64,000 nucleotides of DNA, taken from the NCBI RefSeq assembly GCF_040115645.1, contig NW_027096054.1, positions 62,001 through 126,000 on the forward strand, written 5' to 3'. Made by a program: the position numbers and the translations under genes. The stretch comes from Euwallacea fornicatus. Its lineage: Eukaryota; Arthropoda; Insecta; Coleoptera; Curculionidae. Below are positions 11,517 to 25,880 of this stretch, one piece after another. The notes under the pieces are model-generated. The model saw only the letters and a list, made by a program, of their open reading frames with translations. It ran no database searches and had not been told where the DNA came from. Position 1 is the first letter of the stretch, and each line of letters starts with the position of its first letter.

Positions 11517-14500
11517 GAGATCTTTAACATGACACAACACATCATGATTGTATCTTGTTGAGCTTCCAAGGTAAATAGTACTTTACGTGCTCAAACACAC
11601 AACTTTTTTGACTTTTCGAGCTTTGTAGGTCGATAACTTCGGCAAATGAAATCCAAATGTCTTCAACGATGATTCATATTAATCAGGTGGTCGAGATCTT
11701 TAACACGACACAACACATCATGATTGTATCTTGTTGAGCTTTCAAGATAAATAGTACTTTACGTGCTCAAACACACAACTTTTTTGACTTTTCGAGCTTT
11801 CTAGGTCGATAACTTCGGCATATGAAATCCAAGTTTCTACAACAAAGACTCATATTAATCAGGTGGTCGATATCTTTAACATGACACAACACATCATGAT
11901 TGTATCTTGTTGAGCTTCCAAGGTAAATAGTACTTTACGTGCTCAAACACACAACTTTTTTGACTTTTCGAGCTTTGTAGGTCGATAACTTCGGCAAATG
12001 AAATCCAAATGTCTTCAACGATGATTCATATTAATCAGGTGGTTGAGATTTTTAACACGACACAACACATCATGATTATATCTTGTTGAGCTTCCAAGAT
12101 AAATAGTACTTTACGTGCTCAAACACACAACATTTTTTACTTTTCGAGCTTTGTACGTCGATAACTTCGGCAAATGAAATCCAAATGTCTTCAACGATGA
12201 TTCATATTGATCAGGTGGTTGAGATCTTTAATATGACACAACACATCATGATTGTATCTTGTTGAGCTTCCAAGATAAATAGTACTTTACGTGCTCAAAC
12301 ACACAACATTTTTGACTTTTCGAGCTTTGTAGATCGACAACTTCGGCAAAAGAACTCAAAATTTCTTCAACAAAGACTCATATTAATCAGGTGGTTGAGA
12401 TCTTTAACATGACAAAACACATCATGATTGTATCTTGTTGAGCTTCCAAGATAAATAGTACTTTACGTGCTCAAACACACAACATTTTTTACTTTTCGAG
12501 CTTTGTACGTCGATAACTTCGGCAAATGAAATCCAAATTTCTTCAACAAAGACTCATATTAATCAGGTGGTTGAGATCTTTAATATGACACAACACATCA
12601 TGTTTGTATCTTGTTGAGCTTCCAAGATAAATAGTACTTTACGTGCTCAAACACACAACATTTTTTACTTTTCGAGCTTTGTACGTCGATAACTTCGGCA
12701 AATGAAATCCAAATTTCTTCAACAAAGACTCATATTAATCAGGTGGTCGAGATCTTTAACATGACACAACACATCATGATTGTATCTTGTTGAGCTTCCA
12801 AGGTAAATAGTACTTTACGTGCTCAAACACACAACTTTTTTGACTTTTCGAGCTTTGTAGGTCGATAACTTCGGCAAATGAAATCCAAATGTCTTCAACG
12901 ATGATTCATATTGATCAGGTGGTCGAGATTTTTAACACGACACAACACATCATGATTGCATCTTGTTGAGCTTCCAAGATAAATAGTACTTTACGTGCTC
13001 AAACACACAACATTTTTGACTTTTCGAGCTTTGTACGTCGATAACTTCGGCAAATGAAATCCAAATGTCTTCAACAAAGACTCATATTAATCAGGTGGTC
13101 GAGAACTTTAACATGACACAATACATCATGTTTGTATCTTGTTGAGCTTCCAAGATAAATAGTACTTTACGTGCTCAAACACACAACTTTTTTGACTTTT
13201 CGAGCTTTGTAGGTCGATAACTTCGGCAAATGAAATCCAAATGTCTTCAACGATGATTCATATTAATCAGGTGGTCGAGATCTTTAACACGACACAACAC
13301 ATCATGATTGTATCTTGTTGAGCTTCCAAGATAAATAGTACTTTACGTGCTCAAACACACAACATTTTTGACTTTTCGAGCTTTGTACGTCGATAACTTC
13401 GGCAAATGAAATCCAAATTTCTTCAACAAAGACTCATATTAATCAGGTGGTCGAGATGTTTAACATGACACAACACATCATGATTGTATCTTTTTGAGCT
13501 TTCAAGATAAATAGTACTCTACGTGCTCAAACACACAACTTTTTTGACTTTTCGAGCTTTGTACGTCGATAACTTAGGCAAATGAAATCCAAATGTCTTC
13601 AACAAATACTCATATTAATCAGGTGGTCGAGATCTTTAACATGACACAACACATCATGATTGTATCTTGTTGAGCTTCCACGATAAATCGTACTATACGT
13701 GCTCAAACACACAACTTTCTTGACTTTTCGAGCTTTGTACGTCGATAACTTCGGCAAATGAAATCCAAATATCTTCAACGATGATTCATATTAATGAGGT
13801 GGTCGAGATCTTTAACATGACACAACACATCATGATTGTATCTTGTTGAGCTTCCAAGATAAATAGTACTTTACGTGCTCAAACACACAACATTTTTGAC
13901 TTTTCGAGTATTGTAGCTCGATAACTTCGGCAAATGAAATCCAAATGTCTTCAACGATGACTCATATTAATCAGGTGGTTGAGATGTTTAACATGACACA
14001 ACACATCATGATTGTATCTTTTTGAGCTTTCAAGATAAATAGTACTCTACGTGCTCAAACACACAACTTTTTTGACTTTTCGAGCTTTGTACGTCGATAA
14101 CTTAGGCAAATGAAATCCAAATGTCTTCAACCAATACTCATATTAATCAGGTGATCGAGATCTTTAACATGACACAACACATCATGATTGTATCTTGTTG
14201 AGCTTCCAAGATAAATAGTACTATACGTGCTCAAACACACAACTTTTTTGACTTTTCGAGCTTTGTACGTCGATAACTTCGGCAAATGAAATCCAAATTT
14301 CTTCAACAAAGACTCATATTAATCAGGTGGTTGAGATGTTTAACATGACACAACACATCATGATTGTATCTTTTTGAGCTTTCAAGATAAATAGTACTCT
14401 ACGTGCTCAAACACACAACTTTTTTGACTTTTCGAGCTTTGTACGTCGATAACTTAGGCAAATGAAATCCAAATGTCTTCAACAAAGACTCATATTAATC

Positions 14501-17500
14501 AGGTGGTTGAGATCTTTAACATGACAAAACACATCATGTTTGTATCTTATTGAGCTTCCAAGATAAATAGTACTTTACGTGCTCAAACACACAACTTTTT
14601 TGACTTTTCGAGCTTTGTAGGTCGATAACTTCGGCAAATGAAATCCAAATGTCTTCAACGATGATTCATATTAATCAGGTGGTCGAGATCTTTAACACGA
14701 CACAACACATCATGATTGTATCTTGTTGAGCTTCCAAGATAAATAGTACTTTATGTGCTCAAACACACAACATTTTTGACTTTTCGAGCTTTGTACGTCG
14801 ATAACTTCGGCAAATGAAATCCAAATTTCTTCAACAAAGACTCATATTAATCAGGTGGTCGAGATGTTTAACATGACACAACACATCATGATTGTATCTT
14901 TTTGAGCTTTCAAGATAAATAGTACTCTACGTGCTCAAACACACAACTTTTTTGACTTTTCGAGCTTTGTACGTCGATAACTTAGGCAAATGAAATCCAA
15001 ATGTCTTCAACAAATACTCATATTAATCAGGTGGTCGAGATCTTTAACATGACACAACACATCATGATTGTATCTTGTTGAGCTTCCACGATAAATCGTA
15101 CTATACGTGCTCAAACACACAACTTTCTTGACTTTTCGAGCTTTGTACGTCGATAACTTCGGCAAATGAAATCCAAATATCTTCAACGATGATTCATATT
15201 AATGAGGTGGTCGAGATCTTTAACATGACACAACACATCATGATTGTATCTTGTTGAGCTTCCAAGATAAATAGTACTTTACGTGCTCAAACACACAACA
15301 TTTTTGACTTTTCGAGTATTGTAGCTCGATAACTTCGGCAAATGAAATCCAAATGTCTTCAACGATGACTCATATTAATCAGGTGGTTGAGATCTTTAAC
15401 ATGACACAACACATCATGATTGTATCTTTTTGAGCTTTCAAGATAAATAGTACTCTACGTGCTCAAACACACAACTTTTTTGACTTTTCGAGCTTTGTAC
15501 GTCGATAACTTAGGCAAATGAAATCCAAATGTCTTCAACGATGACTCATATTAATCAGGTGGTTGAGATCTTTAACATGACACAACACATCATGATTGTA
15601 TCTTGTTGAGCTTCCAAGATAAATAGTACTTTACGTGCTCAAACACAAAACATTTTTGACTTTTCGAGCTTTGTAGCTCGATAACTTCGGCAAATGAAAT
15701 CCAAATGTCTTCAACGATGATTCATATTAATGAGGTGGTCGAGATCTTTAACATGACACAACACATCATGATTGTATCTTGTTGAGCTTCCAAGATAAAT
15801 AGTACTTTACGTGCTCAACCACACAACTTTTTTGACTTTTCGAGCTTTGTAGGTCGATAACTTCGGCAAATGAAATCCAAATGTCTTCAACGATGATTCA
15901 TATTAATGAGGTGGTCGAGATCTTTAACATGACACAACACATCATGATTGTATCTTGTTGAGCTTCCAAGATAAATAGTACTCTACGTGCTCAAACACAC
16001 AACTTTTTTGACTTTTCGAGCTTTGTACGTCGATAACTTAGGCAAATGAAATCCAAATGTCTTCAACAAAGACTCATATTAATCAGGTGGTTGAGATCTT
16101 TAACATGATAAAACACATCATGATTGTATCTTGTTGAGCTTCCAAGATAAATAGTACTTTACGTGCTCAACCACACAACATTTTTGACTTTTCGAGCTTT
16201 GTACGTCGATAACTTCGGCAAATGAAATCTAAATTTCTTCAACAAAGACTCATATTAATCAGGTGGTTGAGATGTTTAACATGACACAACACATCATGAT
16301 TGTATCTTTTTGAGCTTTCAAGATAAATAGTACTCTACGTGCTCAAACACACAACTTTTTTGACTTTTCGAGCTTTGTACGTCGATAACTTAGGCAAATG
16401 AAATCCAAATGTCTTCAACAAATACTCATATTAATCAGGTGGTTCAGATCTTTAACATGACACAATACATCATGTTTGTATCTTGTTGAGCTTCCAAGAT
16501 AAATAGTACTTTACGTGCTCAAACACACAACTTTTTTGACTTTTCGAGCTTTGTAGGTCGATAACTTCGGCAAATGAAATCCAAATGTCTTCAACGATGA
16601 TTCATATTTATCAGGTGGTCGAGATCTTTAACACGACACAACACATCATGATTGTATGTTGTTGAGCTTCCAAGATAAATAGTACTTTACGTGCTCAAAC
16701 ACACAACATTTTTGACTTTTCGAGCTTTGTACGTCGATAACTTCGGCAAATGAAATCCAAATGTCTTCAACAAAGACTTATATTAATCAGGTGGTCGAGA
16801 TCTTTAACACGACACAACACATCATGTTTGTATCTTGTTGAGCTTCCAAGATAAATAGTACTCTACGTGCTCAAACACACAACTTTTTTGACTTTTCGAG
16901 CTTTGTACGTCGATAACTTAGGCAAATGAAATCCAAATGTCTTCAACAAAGACTCATATTAATCAGGTGGTTGAGATCTTTAACATGATAAAACACATCA
17001 TGATTGTATCTTGTTGAGCTTCCAAGATAAATAGTACTTTACGTGCTCAACCACACAACATTTTTGACTTTTCGAGCTTTGTACGTCGATAACTTCGGCA
17101 AATGAAATCTAAATTTCTTCAACAAAGACTCATATTAATCAGGTGGTTGAGATGTTTAACATGACACAACACATCATGATTGTATCTTTTTGAGCTTTCA
17201 AGATAAATAGTACTCTACGTGCTCAAACACACAACTTTTTTGACTTTTCGAGCTTTGTACGTCGATAACTTAGGCAAATGAAATCCAAATGTCTTCAACA
17301 AATACTCATATTAATCAGGTGGTTCAGATCTTTAACATGACACAATACATCATGTTTGTATCTTGTTGAGCTTCCAAGATAAATAGTACTTTACGTGCTC
17401 AAACACACAACTTTTTTGACTTTTCGAGTATTGTAGCTCGATAACTTCGGCAAATGAAATCCAAATGTCTTCAACGATGACTCATATTAATCAGGTGGTT
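11517..17500. repeat. Block B unit 2: 34-monomer higher-order repeat
   Basis: Tandem copy of the preceding 5,984 bp. Similarity to unit 1 at this offset persists to 17540, where ctttttgag replaces cttgttgag, so the breakpoint lies somewhere in a 40-bp stretch common to both junctions (11517-11556 and 17501-17540). T16609 (tattta for tattaa) is found here but not in unit 1 or in the partial third copy, so it probably arose here. Confidence 0.9.
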
Positions 17501-18974
17501 GAGATCTTTAACATGACACAACACATCATGATTGTATCTTTTTGAGCTTTCAAGATAAATAGTACTCTACGTGCTCAAACACACAACTTTTTTGACTTTT
17601 CGAGCTTTGTACGTCGATAACTTAGGCAAATGAAATCCAAATGTCTTCAACGATGACTCATATTAATCAGGTGGTTGAGATCTTTAACATGACACAACAC
17701 ATCATGATTGTATCTTGTTGAGCTTCCAAGATAAATAGTACTTTACGTGCTCAAACACAAAACATTTTTGACTTTTCGAGCTTTGTAGCTCGATAACTTC
17801 GGCAAATGAAATCCAAATGTCTTCAACGATGATTCATATTAATGAGGTGGTCGAGATCTTTAACATGACACAACACATCATGATTGTATCTTGTTGAGCT
17901 TCCAAGATAAATAGTACTTTACGTGCTCAACCACACAACTTTTTTGACTTTTCGAGCTTTGTAGGTCGATAACTTCGGCAAATGAAATCCAAATGTCTTC
18001 AACGATGATTCATATTAATGAGGTGGTCGAGATCTTTAACATGACACAACACATCATGATTGTATCTTGTTGAGCTTCCAAGATAAATAGTACTCTACGT
18101 GCTCAAACACACAACTTTTTTGACTTTTCGAGCTTTGTACGTCGATAACTTAGGCAAATGAAATCCAAATGTCTTCAACAAAGACTCATATTAATCAGGT
18201 GGTTGAGATCTTTAACATGATAAAACACATCATGATTGTATCTTGTTGAGCTTCCAAGATAAATAGTACTTTACGTGCTCAACCACACAACATTTTTGAC
18301 TTTTCGAGCTTTGTACGTCGATAACTTCGGCAAATGAAATCTAAATTTCTTCAACAAAGACTCATATTAATCAGGTGGTTGAGATGTTTAACATGACACA
18401 ACACATCATGATTGTATCTTTTTGAGCTTTCAAGATAAATAGTACTCTACGTGCTCAAACACACAACTTTTTTGACTTTTCGAGCTTTGTACGTCGATAA
18501 CTTAGGCAAATGAAATCCAAATGTCTTCAACAAATACTCATATTAATCAGGTGGTTCAGATCTTTAACATGACACAATACATCATGTTTGTATCTTGTTG
18601 AGCTTCCAAGATAAATAGTACTTTACGTGCTCAAACACACAACTTTTTTGACTTTTCGAGCTTTGTAGGTCGATAACTTCGGCAAATGAAATCCAAATGT
18701 CTTCAACGATGATTCATATTAATCAGGTGGTCGAGATCTTTAACACGACACAACACATCATGATTGTATGTTGTTGAGCTTCCAAGATAAATAGTACTTT
18801 ACGTGCTCAAACACACAACATTTTTGACTTTTCGAGCTTTGTACGTCGATAACTTCGGCAAATGAAATCCAAATGTCTTCAACAAAGACTTATATTAATC
18901 AGGTGGTCGAGATCTTTAACACGACACAACACATCATGTTTGTATCTTGTTGAGCTTCCAAGATAAATAGTACT
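17423..18974. repeat. Block B partial third copy (offset 12 monomers)
   Basis: This segment matches about 15311-16862 at an offset of 2,112 bp (12 x 176). Markers include gagtattgtagctcg, acaaaacattttt, the gataaaac monomer (16105/18217) and tatgttgttg (16655/18767). The only difference noticed is A18721 versus T16609. The match ends where tactttac (18975) replaces tactctac (16863). Confidence 0.85.
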
Positions 18975-20141
18975 TTACGTGCTCAAACACACAACATTTT
19001 TGATTTTTCGAGATTTCTAGAGCGATAACTTCGGCAAATGAACTCCAAAGTTCTTCAACGATGACTCATATTAATCAGGTGGTCGAGATCTTTAACATGA
19101 CTCAACACATCATCATTGTAACTTGTTGAGCTTCCAAGATAAATAGTACTTTACGTGCTCAAACACACAACATTTTTTACTTTTCGAGCTTTGTACGTCG
19201 ATAACTTCGGCAAATGAAATCCAAATGTCTTCAACGATGATTCATATTAATCAGGTGGTCGAGATCTTTAACATGACACAATACATCATATTTGTATCTT
19301 GTTGAGCTTCCAAGATAAATAGTACTTTACGTGCTCAAACACACAACATTTTTTACTTTTCGAGCTATGTACGTCGATAACTTCGGCAAATGAAATCCAA
19401 ATTTCTTCAACAAAGACTCATATTAATCAGGTGGTCGAGATCTTTAACATGACACAACACATCATCATTGTAACTTGTTGAGCTTCCAAGATAAATAGTG
19501 CTTTACGTGCTCAAACACACAACATTTTTTACTTTTCGAGATTTGTACGTCGATAACTTCGGCATATGAGATCCAAATTTCTTCAACAAAGACTCATATT
19601 AATCAGGTGGTTGAGATCTTTAACATGACACAACACATCATGATTGTATCTTGTTGAGCTTCCAAGATAAATAGTACTTTACGTGCTCAAACACACAACA
19701 TTTTTGACTTTTCGAGTTTTGTAGCTCGATAACTTCGGCAAATGAAATCCAAATGTCTTCAACGATGACTCATATTAATCAGGTGGTGGAGATCTTTAAC
19801 ACGACACAACACATCATGATTGTATCTTGTTGAGCTTCCAAGATAAATAGTACTTTACGTGCTCAAACACACAACATTTTTTACTTTTCGAGCTTTGTAC
19901 GTCGATAACTTCGGCAAATGAAATCCAAATTTCTTCAACAAAGACTCATATTAATCAGGTGGTTGAGATCTTTAATATGACACAACTCATCATGTTTGTA
20001 TCTTGTTGAGCTTCCAAGATAAATAGTACTTTACGTGCTCAAACACACAACATTTTTTACTTTTCGAGCTTTGTACGTCGATAACTTAGGCAAATGAAAT
20101 CCAAATTTCTTCAACAAAGACTCATATTAATCAGGTGGTTG

Positions 20142-21566
20142 AGATCTTTAACATGACACAACACATCATGATTGTATCTTTTTGAGCTTTCAATATAAAT
20201 AGTACTCTACGTGCTCAAACACACAACTTTTTTGACTTTTCGAGCTTTGTACGTCGATAACTTAGGCAAATGAAATCCAAATGTCTTCAACAAAGACTCA
20301 TATTAATCAGGTGGTTGAGATCTTTAACATGACAAAACACATCATGATTGTATCTTGTTGAGCTTCCAAGATAAATAGTAGTTTACGTGCTCAACCACAC
20401 AACATTTTTGACTTTTCGAGCTTTGTAGATCGATAACTTCGGCAAATGAACTCAAAATTTCTTCAACAAAGACTCATATTAATCTGGTGGTCGAGATCTT
20501 TAACATGACACAACACATCATTATTGTATCTTGTTGAGCTTCCAAGATAAATAGTACTTTACGTGCTCAAACACACAACTTTTTTGATTTTTCGAGATTT
20601 CTAGAGCGATAACTTCGGCAAATGAACTCCAAAGTTCTTCAACGATGACTCATATTAATCAGGTGGTCGAGATGTTTAACATGACACAACACATCATGAT
20701 TGTATCTTGTTGAGCTTCCAAGATAAATAGTACTTTACGTGCTCAAACACACAATATTTTTGACTTTTCGAGCTTTGTAGATCGACAACTTCGGCAAAAG
20801 AACTCAAAATTTCTTCAACAAAGACTCATATTAATCAGGTGGTCGAGATCTTTAACATGACACAACACATCATGATTGTATCTTGTTGAGCTTCAAAGAT
20901 AAATAGTACTTTACGTGCTCAAACACACAACATTTTTGACTTTTCGAGCTTTGTAGATCGACAACTTCGGCAAAAGAACTCAAAATTTCTTCAACAAAGA
21001 CTCATATTAATCAGGTGGTCGAGATCTTTAACATGACACAACACATCATGATTGTATCTTGTTGAGCTTCAAAGATAAATAGTACTTTACGTGCTCAAAC
21101 ACACAACATTTTTTACTTTTCGAGCTTTGTACGTCGATAACTTCGGCAAATGAAATCCAAATGTCTTCAACGATGATTCATATTAATCAGGTGGTCGAGA
21201 TCTTTAACATGACTCAACACATCATCATTGTAACTTGTTGAGCTTCCAAGATAAATAGTACTTTACGTGCTCAAACACACAACATTTTTTACTTTTCGAG
21301 CTTTGTACGTCGATAACTTCGGCAAATGAAATCCAAATGTCTTCAACGATGATTCATATTAATCAGGTGGTCGAGATCTTTAACATGACACAATACATCA
21401 TATTTGTATCTTGTTGAGCTTCCAAGATAAATAGTACTTTACGTGCTCAAACACACAACATTTTTTACTTTTCGAGCTATGTACGTCGATAACTTCGGCA
21501 AATGAAATCCAAATTTCTTCAACAAAGACTCATATTAATCAGGTGGTCGAGATCTTTAACATGACA
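20142..21566. repeat. 14-monomer-offset duplication in block C, copy 1
   Basis: Matches 22606-24030 at an offset of 2,464 bp (14 x 176), sharing the rare agtagtttac (20381/22845) and atctggtgg variants. Differences noticed include caatata (20194), cttttttgat versus ctttattgat (23047), caatatt versus caacatt, tttttgac versus tttttggc, caacatag (23284) and cactcaac (23390). These copies are visibly more diverged than the block B units. Confidence 0.75.
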
Positions 21567-22605
21567 CAACACATCATCATTGTAACTTGTTGAGCTTCCA
21601 AGATAAATAGTACTTTACGTGCTCAAACACACAACATTTTTTACTTTTCGAGATTTGTACGTCGATAACTTCGGCATATGAGATCCAAATTTCTTCAACA
21701 AAGACTCATATTAATCAGGTGGTTGAGATCTTTAACATGACACAACACATCATGATTGTATCTTGTTGAGCTTCCAAGATAAATAGTACTTTACGTGCTC
21801 AAACACACAACATTTTTGACTTTTCGAGTTTTGTAGCTCGATAACTTCGGCAAATGAAATCCAAATGTCTTCAACGATGACTCATATTAATCAGGTGGTG
21901 GAGATCTTTAACACGACACAACACATCATGATTGTATCTTGTTGAGCTTCCAAGATAAATAGTACTTTACGTGCTCAAACACACAACATTTTTGACTTTT
22001 CGAGCTTTGTACGTCGATAACTTCGGCAAATGAAATCCAAATGTCTTCAACAAAGACTTATATTAATCAGGTGGTTGAGATCTTTAACATGACAAAACAC
22101 ATCATGATTGTATCTTGTTGAGCTTTCAAGATAAATAGTACTTTACGTGCTCAAACACACAACATTTTTGACTTTTCGAGCTTTGTACGTCGATAATTTC
22201 GGCAAATGAAATCCAAATTTCTTCAACAAAGACTCATATTAATCAGGTGGTTGAGATGTTTAACATGACACAACACATCATGATTGTATCTTTTTGAGCT
22301 TTCAAGATAAATAGTACTCTACGTGCTCAAACACACAACTTTTTTGACTTTTCGAGCTTTGTACGTCGATAACTTCGGCATATGAGATCCAAATTTCTTC
22401 AACAAAGACTCATATTAATCAGGTGGTTGAGATCTTTAACATGACACAACACATCATGATTGTATCTTTTTGAGCTTTCAAGATAAATAGTACTCTACGT
22501 GCTCAAACACACAACTTTTTTGACTTTTCGAGCTTTGTACGTCGATAACTTAGGCAAATGAAATCCAAATGTCTTCAACAAATACTCATATTAATCAGGT
22601 GGTTC

Positions 22606-24030
22606 AGATCTTTAACATGACACAACACATCATGATTGTATCTTTTTGAGCTTTCAAGATAAATAGTACTCTACGTGCTCAAACACACAACTTTTTTGAC
22701 TTTTCGAGCTTTGTACGTCGATAACTTAGGCAAATGAAATCCAAATGTCTTCAACAAAGACTCATATTAATCAGGTGGTTGAGATCTTTAACATGACAAA
22801 ACACATCATGATTGTATCTTGTTGAGCTTCCAAGATAAATAGTAGTTTACGTGCTCAACCACACAACATTTTTGACTTTTCGAGCTTTGTAGATCGATAA
22901 CTTCGGCAAATGAACTCAAAATTTCTTCAACAAAGACTCATATTAATCTGGTGGTCGAGATCTTTAACATGACACAACACATCATTATTGTATCTTGTTG
23001 AGCTTCCAAGATAAATAGTACTTTACGTGCTCAAACACACAACTTTATTGATTTTTCGAGATTTCTAGAGCGATAACTTCGGCAAATGAACTCCAAAGTT
23101 CTTCAACGATGACTCATATTAATCAGGTGGTCGAGATGTTTAACATGACACAACACATCATGATTGTATCTTGTTGAGCTTCCAAGATAAATAGTACTTT
23201 ACGTGCTCAAACACACAACATTTTTGGCTTTTCGAGCTTTGTAGATCGACAACTTCGGCAAAAGAACTCAAAATTTCTTCAACATAGACTCATATTAATC
23301 AGGTGGTCGAGATCTTTAACATGACACAACACATCATGATTGTATCTTGTTGAGCTTCAAAGATAAATAGTACTTTACGTGCTCAAACACTCAACATTTT
23401 TGACTTTTCGAGCTTTGTAGATCGACAACTTCGGCAAAAGAACTCAAAATTTCTTCAACAAAGACTCATATTAATCAGGTGGTCGAGATCTTTAACATGA
23501 CACAACACATCATGATTGTATCTTGTTGAGCTTCAAAGATAAATAGTACTTTACGTGCTCAAACACACAACATTTTTTACTTTTCGAGCTTTGTACGTCG
23601 ATAACTTCGGCAAATGAAATCCAAATGTCTTCAACGATGATTCATATTAATCAGGTGGTCGAGATCTTTAACATGACTCAACACATCATCATTGTAACTT
23701 GTTGAGCTTCCAAGATAAATAGTACTTTACGTGCTCAAACACACAACATTTTTTACTTTTCGAGCTTTGTACGTCGATAACTTCGGCAAATGAAATCCAA
23801 ATGTCTTCAACGATGATTCATATTAATCAGGTGGTCGAGATCTTTAACATGACACAATACATCATATTTGTATCTTGTTGAGCTTCCAAGATAAATAGTA
23901 CTTTACGTGCTCAAACACACAACATTTTTTACTTTTCGAGCTATGTACGTCGATAACTTCGGCAAATGAAATCCAAATTTCTTCAACAAAGACTCATATT
24001 AATCAGGTGGTCGAGATCTTTAACATGACA
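22606..24030. repeat. 14-monomer-offset duplication in block C, copy 2
   Basis: Second copy of 20142-21566, with private changes ctttattgat, tttttggctt, caacatagactc and cactcaac. It ends where caatacatcata replaces caacacatcatc. Confidence 0.75.
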
Positions 24031-25528
24031 CAATACATCATATTTGTATCTTGTTGAGCTTCCAAGATAAATAGTACTTTACGTGCTCAAACACACAACA
24101 TTTTTGACTTTTCGAGCTTTGTACGTCGATAATTTCGGCAAATGAAATCCAAATTTCTTCAACAAAGACTCATATTAATCAGGTGGTTGAGATGTTTAAC
24201 ATGACACAACACATCATGATTGTATCTTTTTGAGCTTTCAAGATAAATAGTACTCTACGTGCTCAAACACACAACTTTTTTGACTTTTCGAGCTTTGTAC
24301 GTCGATAACTTCGGCATATGAGATCCAAATTTCTTCAACAAAGACTCATATTAATCAGGTGGTTGAGATCTTTAACATGACACAACACATCATGATTGTA
24401 TCTTTTTGAGCTTTCAAGATAAATAGTACTCTACGTGCTCAAACACACAACTTTTTTGACTTTTCGAGCTTTGTACGTCGATAACTTAGGCAAATGAAAT
24501 CCAAATGTCTTCAACAAATACTCATATTAATCAGGTGGTTCAGATCTTTAACATGACACAATACATCATGTTTGTATCTTGTTGAGCTTCCAAGATAAAT
24601 AGTACTTTACGTGCTCAAACACACAACTTTTTTGACTTTTCGAGCTTTGTAGGTCGATAACTTCGGCAAATGAAATCCAAATGTCTTCAACGATGATTCA
24701 TATTAATCAGGTGGTCGAGATCTTTAACACGACACAACACATCATGATTGTATGTTGTTGAGCTTCCAAGATAAATAGTACTTTACGTGCTCAAACACAC
24801 AACATTTTTGACTTTTCGAGCTTTGTACGTCGATAACTTCGGCAAATGAAATCCAAATGTCTTCAACAAAGACTTATATTAATCAGGTGGTCGAGATCTT
24901 TAACACGACACAACACATCATGTTTGTATCTTGTTGAGATTCCAAGATAAATAGTACTTTACGTGCTTAAACACACAACATTTTTGATTTTTCGAGATTT
25001 CTAGAGCGATAACTTCGGCAAATGAACTCCAAAGTTCTTCAACGATGACTCATATTAATCAGGTGGTTGAGATCTTTAACATGACAAAACACATCATGAT
25101 TGTATCTTGTTGAGCTTCCAAGATAAATAGTACTTTACGTGCTCAAACACACAACATTTTTTACTTTTCGAGCTTTGTACGTCGATAACTTAGGCAAATG
25201 AAATCCAAATTTCTTCAACAAAGACTCATATTAATCAGGTGGTTGAGATCTTTAATATGACACAACACATCATGTTTGTATCTTGTTGAGCTTCCAAGAT
25301 AAATAGTACTTTACGTGCTCAAACACACAACATTTTTTACTTTTCGAGCTTTGTACGTCGATAACTTAGGCAAATGAAATCCAAATTTCTTCAACAAAGA
25401 CTCATATTAATCAGGTGGTTGAGATCTTTAACATGACACAACACATCATGATTGTATCTTTTTGAGCTTTCAAGATAAATAGTACTCTACGTGCTCAAAC
25501 ACACAACTTTTTTGACTTTTCGAGCTTT

Positions 25529-25880
25529 GTACGTCGATAACTTCGGCAAATGAAATCCAAATGTCTTCAACGATGATTCATATTAATGAGGTGGTCGAGA
25601 TCTTTAACATGACACAACACATCATGTTTGTATCTTGTTGAGCTTCCAAAATAAATAGTACTTTACGTGCTCAAACACACAACATTTTTTACTTTTCGAG
25701 CTTTGTACGTCGATAACTTCGGCAAATGAAATCCAAATGTCTTCAACGATGATTCATATTAATGAGGTGGTCGAGATCTTTAACATGACACAACACATCA
25801 TGTTTGTATCTTGTTGAGCTTCCAAAATAAATAGTACTTTACGTGCTCAAACACACAACATTTTTTACTTTTCGAGCTTT
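25529..25880. repeat. Two adjacent identical-looking monomers
   Basis: Units 25529-25704 and 25705-25880 read the same throughout, including the rare ccaaaataaat (25646/25822) and taatgagg with catcatgtttg. This is a duplication of exactly one monomer. A similar ccaaaataaat unit stands alone near 38490. Confidence 0.8.

Noticed and set aside
14127..14309. Identical 60-codon open frame on the minus strand
   Set aside because: Exact duplicate of 8143-8325 at +5,984 bp. Its conservation reflects the recent block duplication and is not evidence of coding.
20185..20205. TATA-like tataaat in caatataaatag
   Set aside because: A single substitution creates it in one monomer. Other copies read gataaat, and there is no gene downstream.
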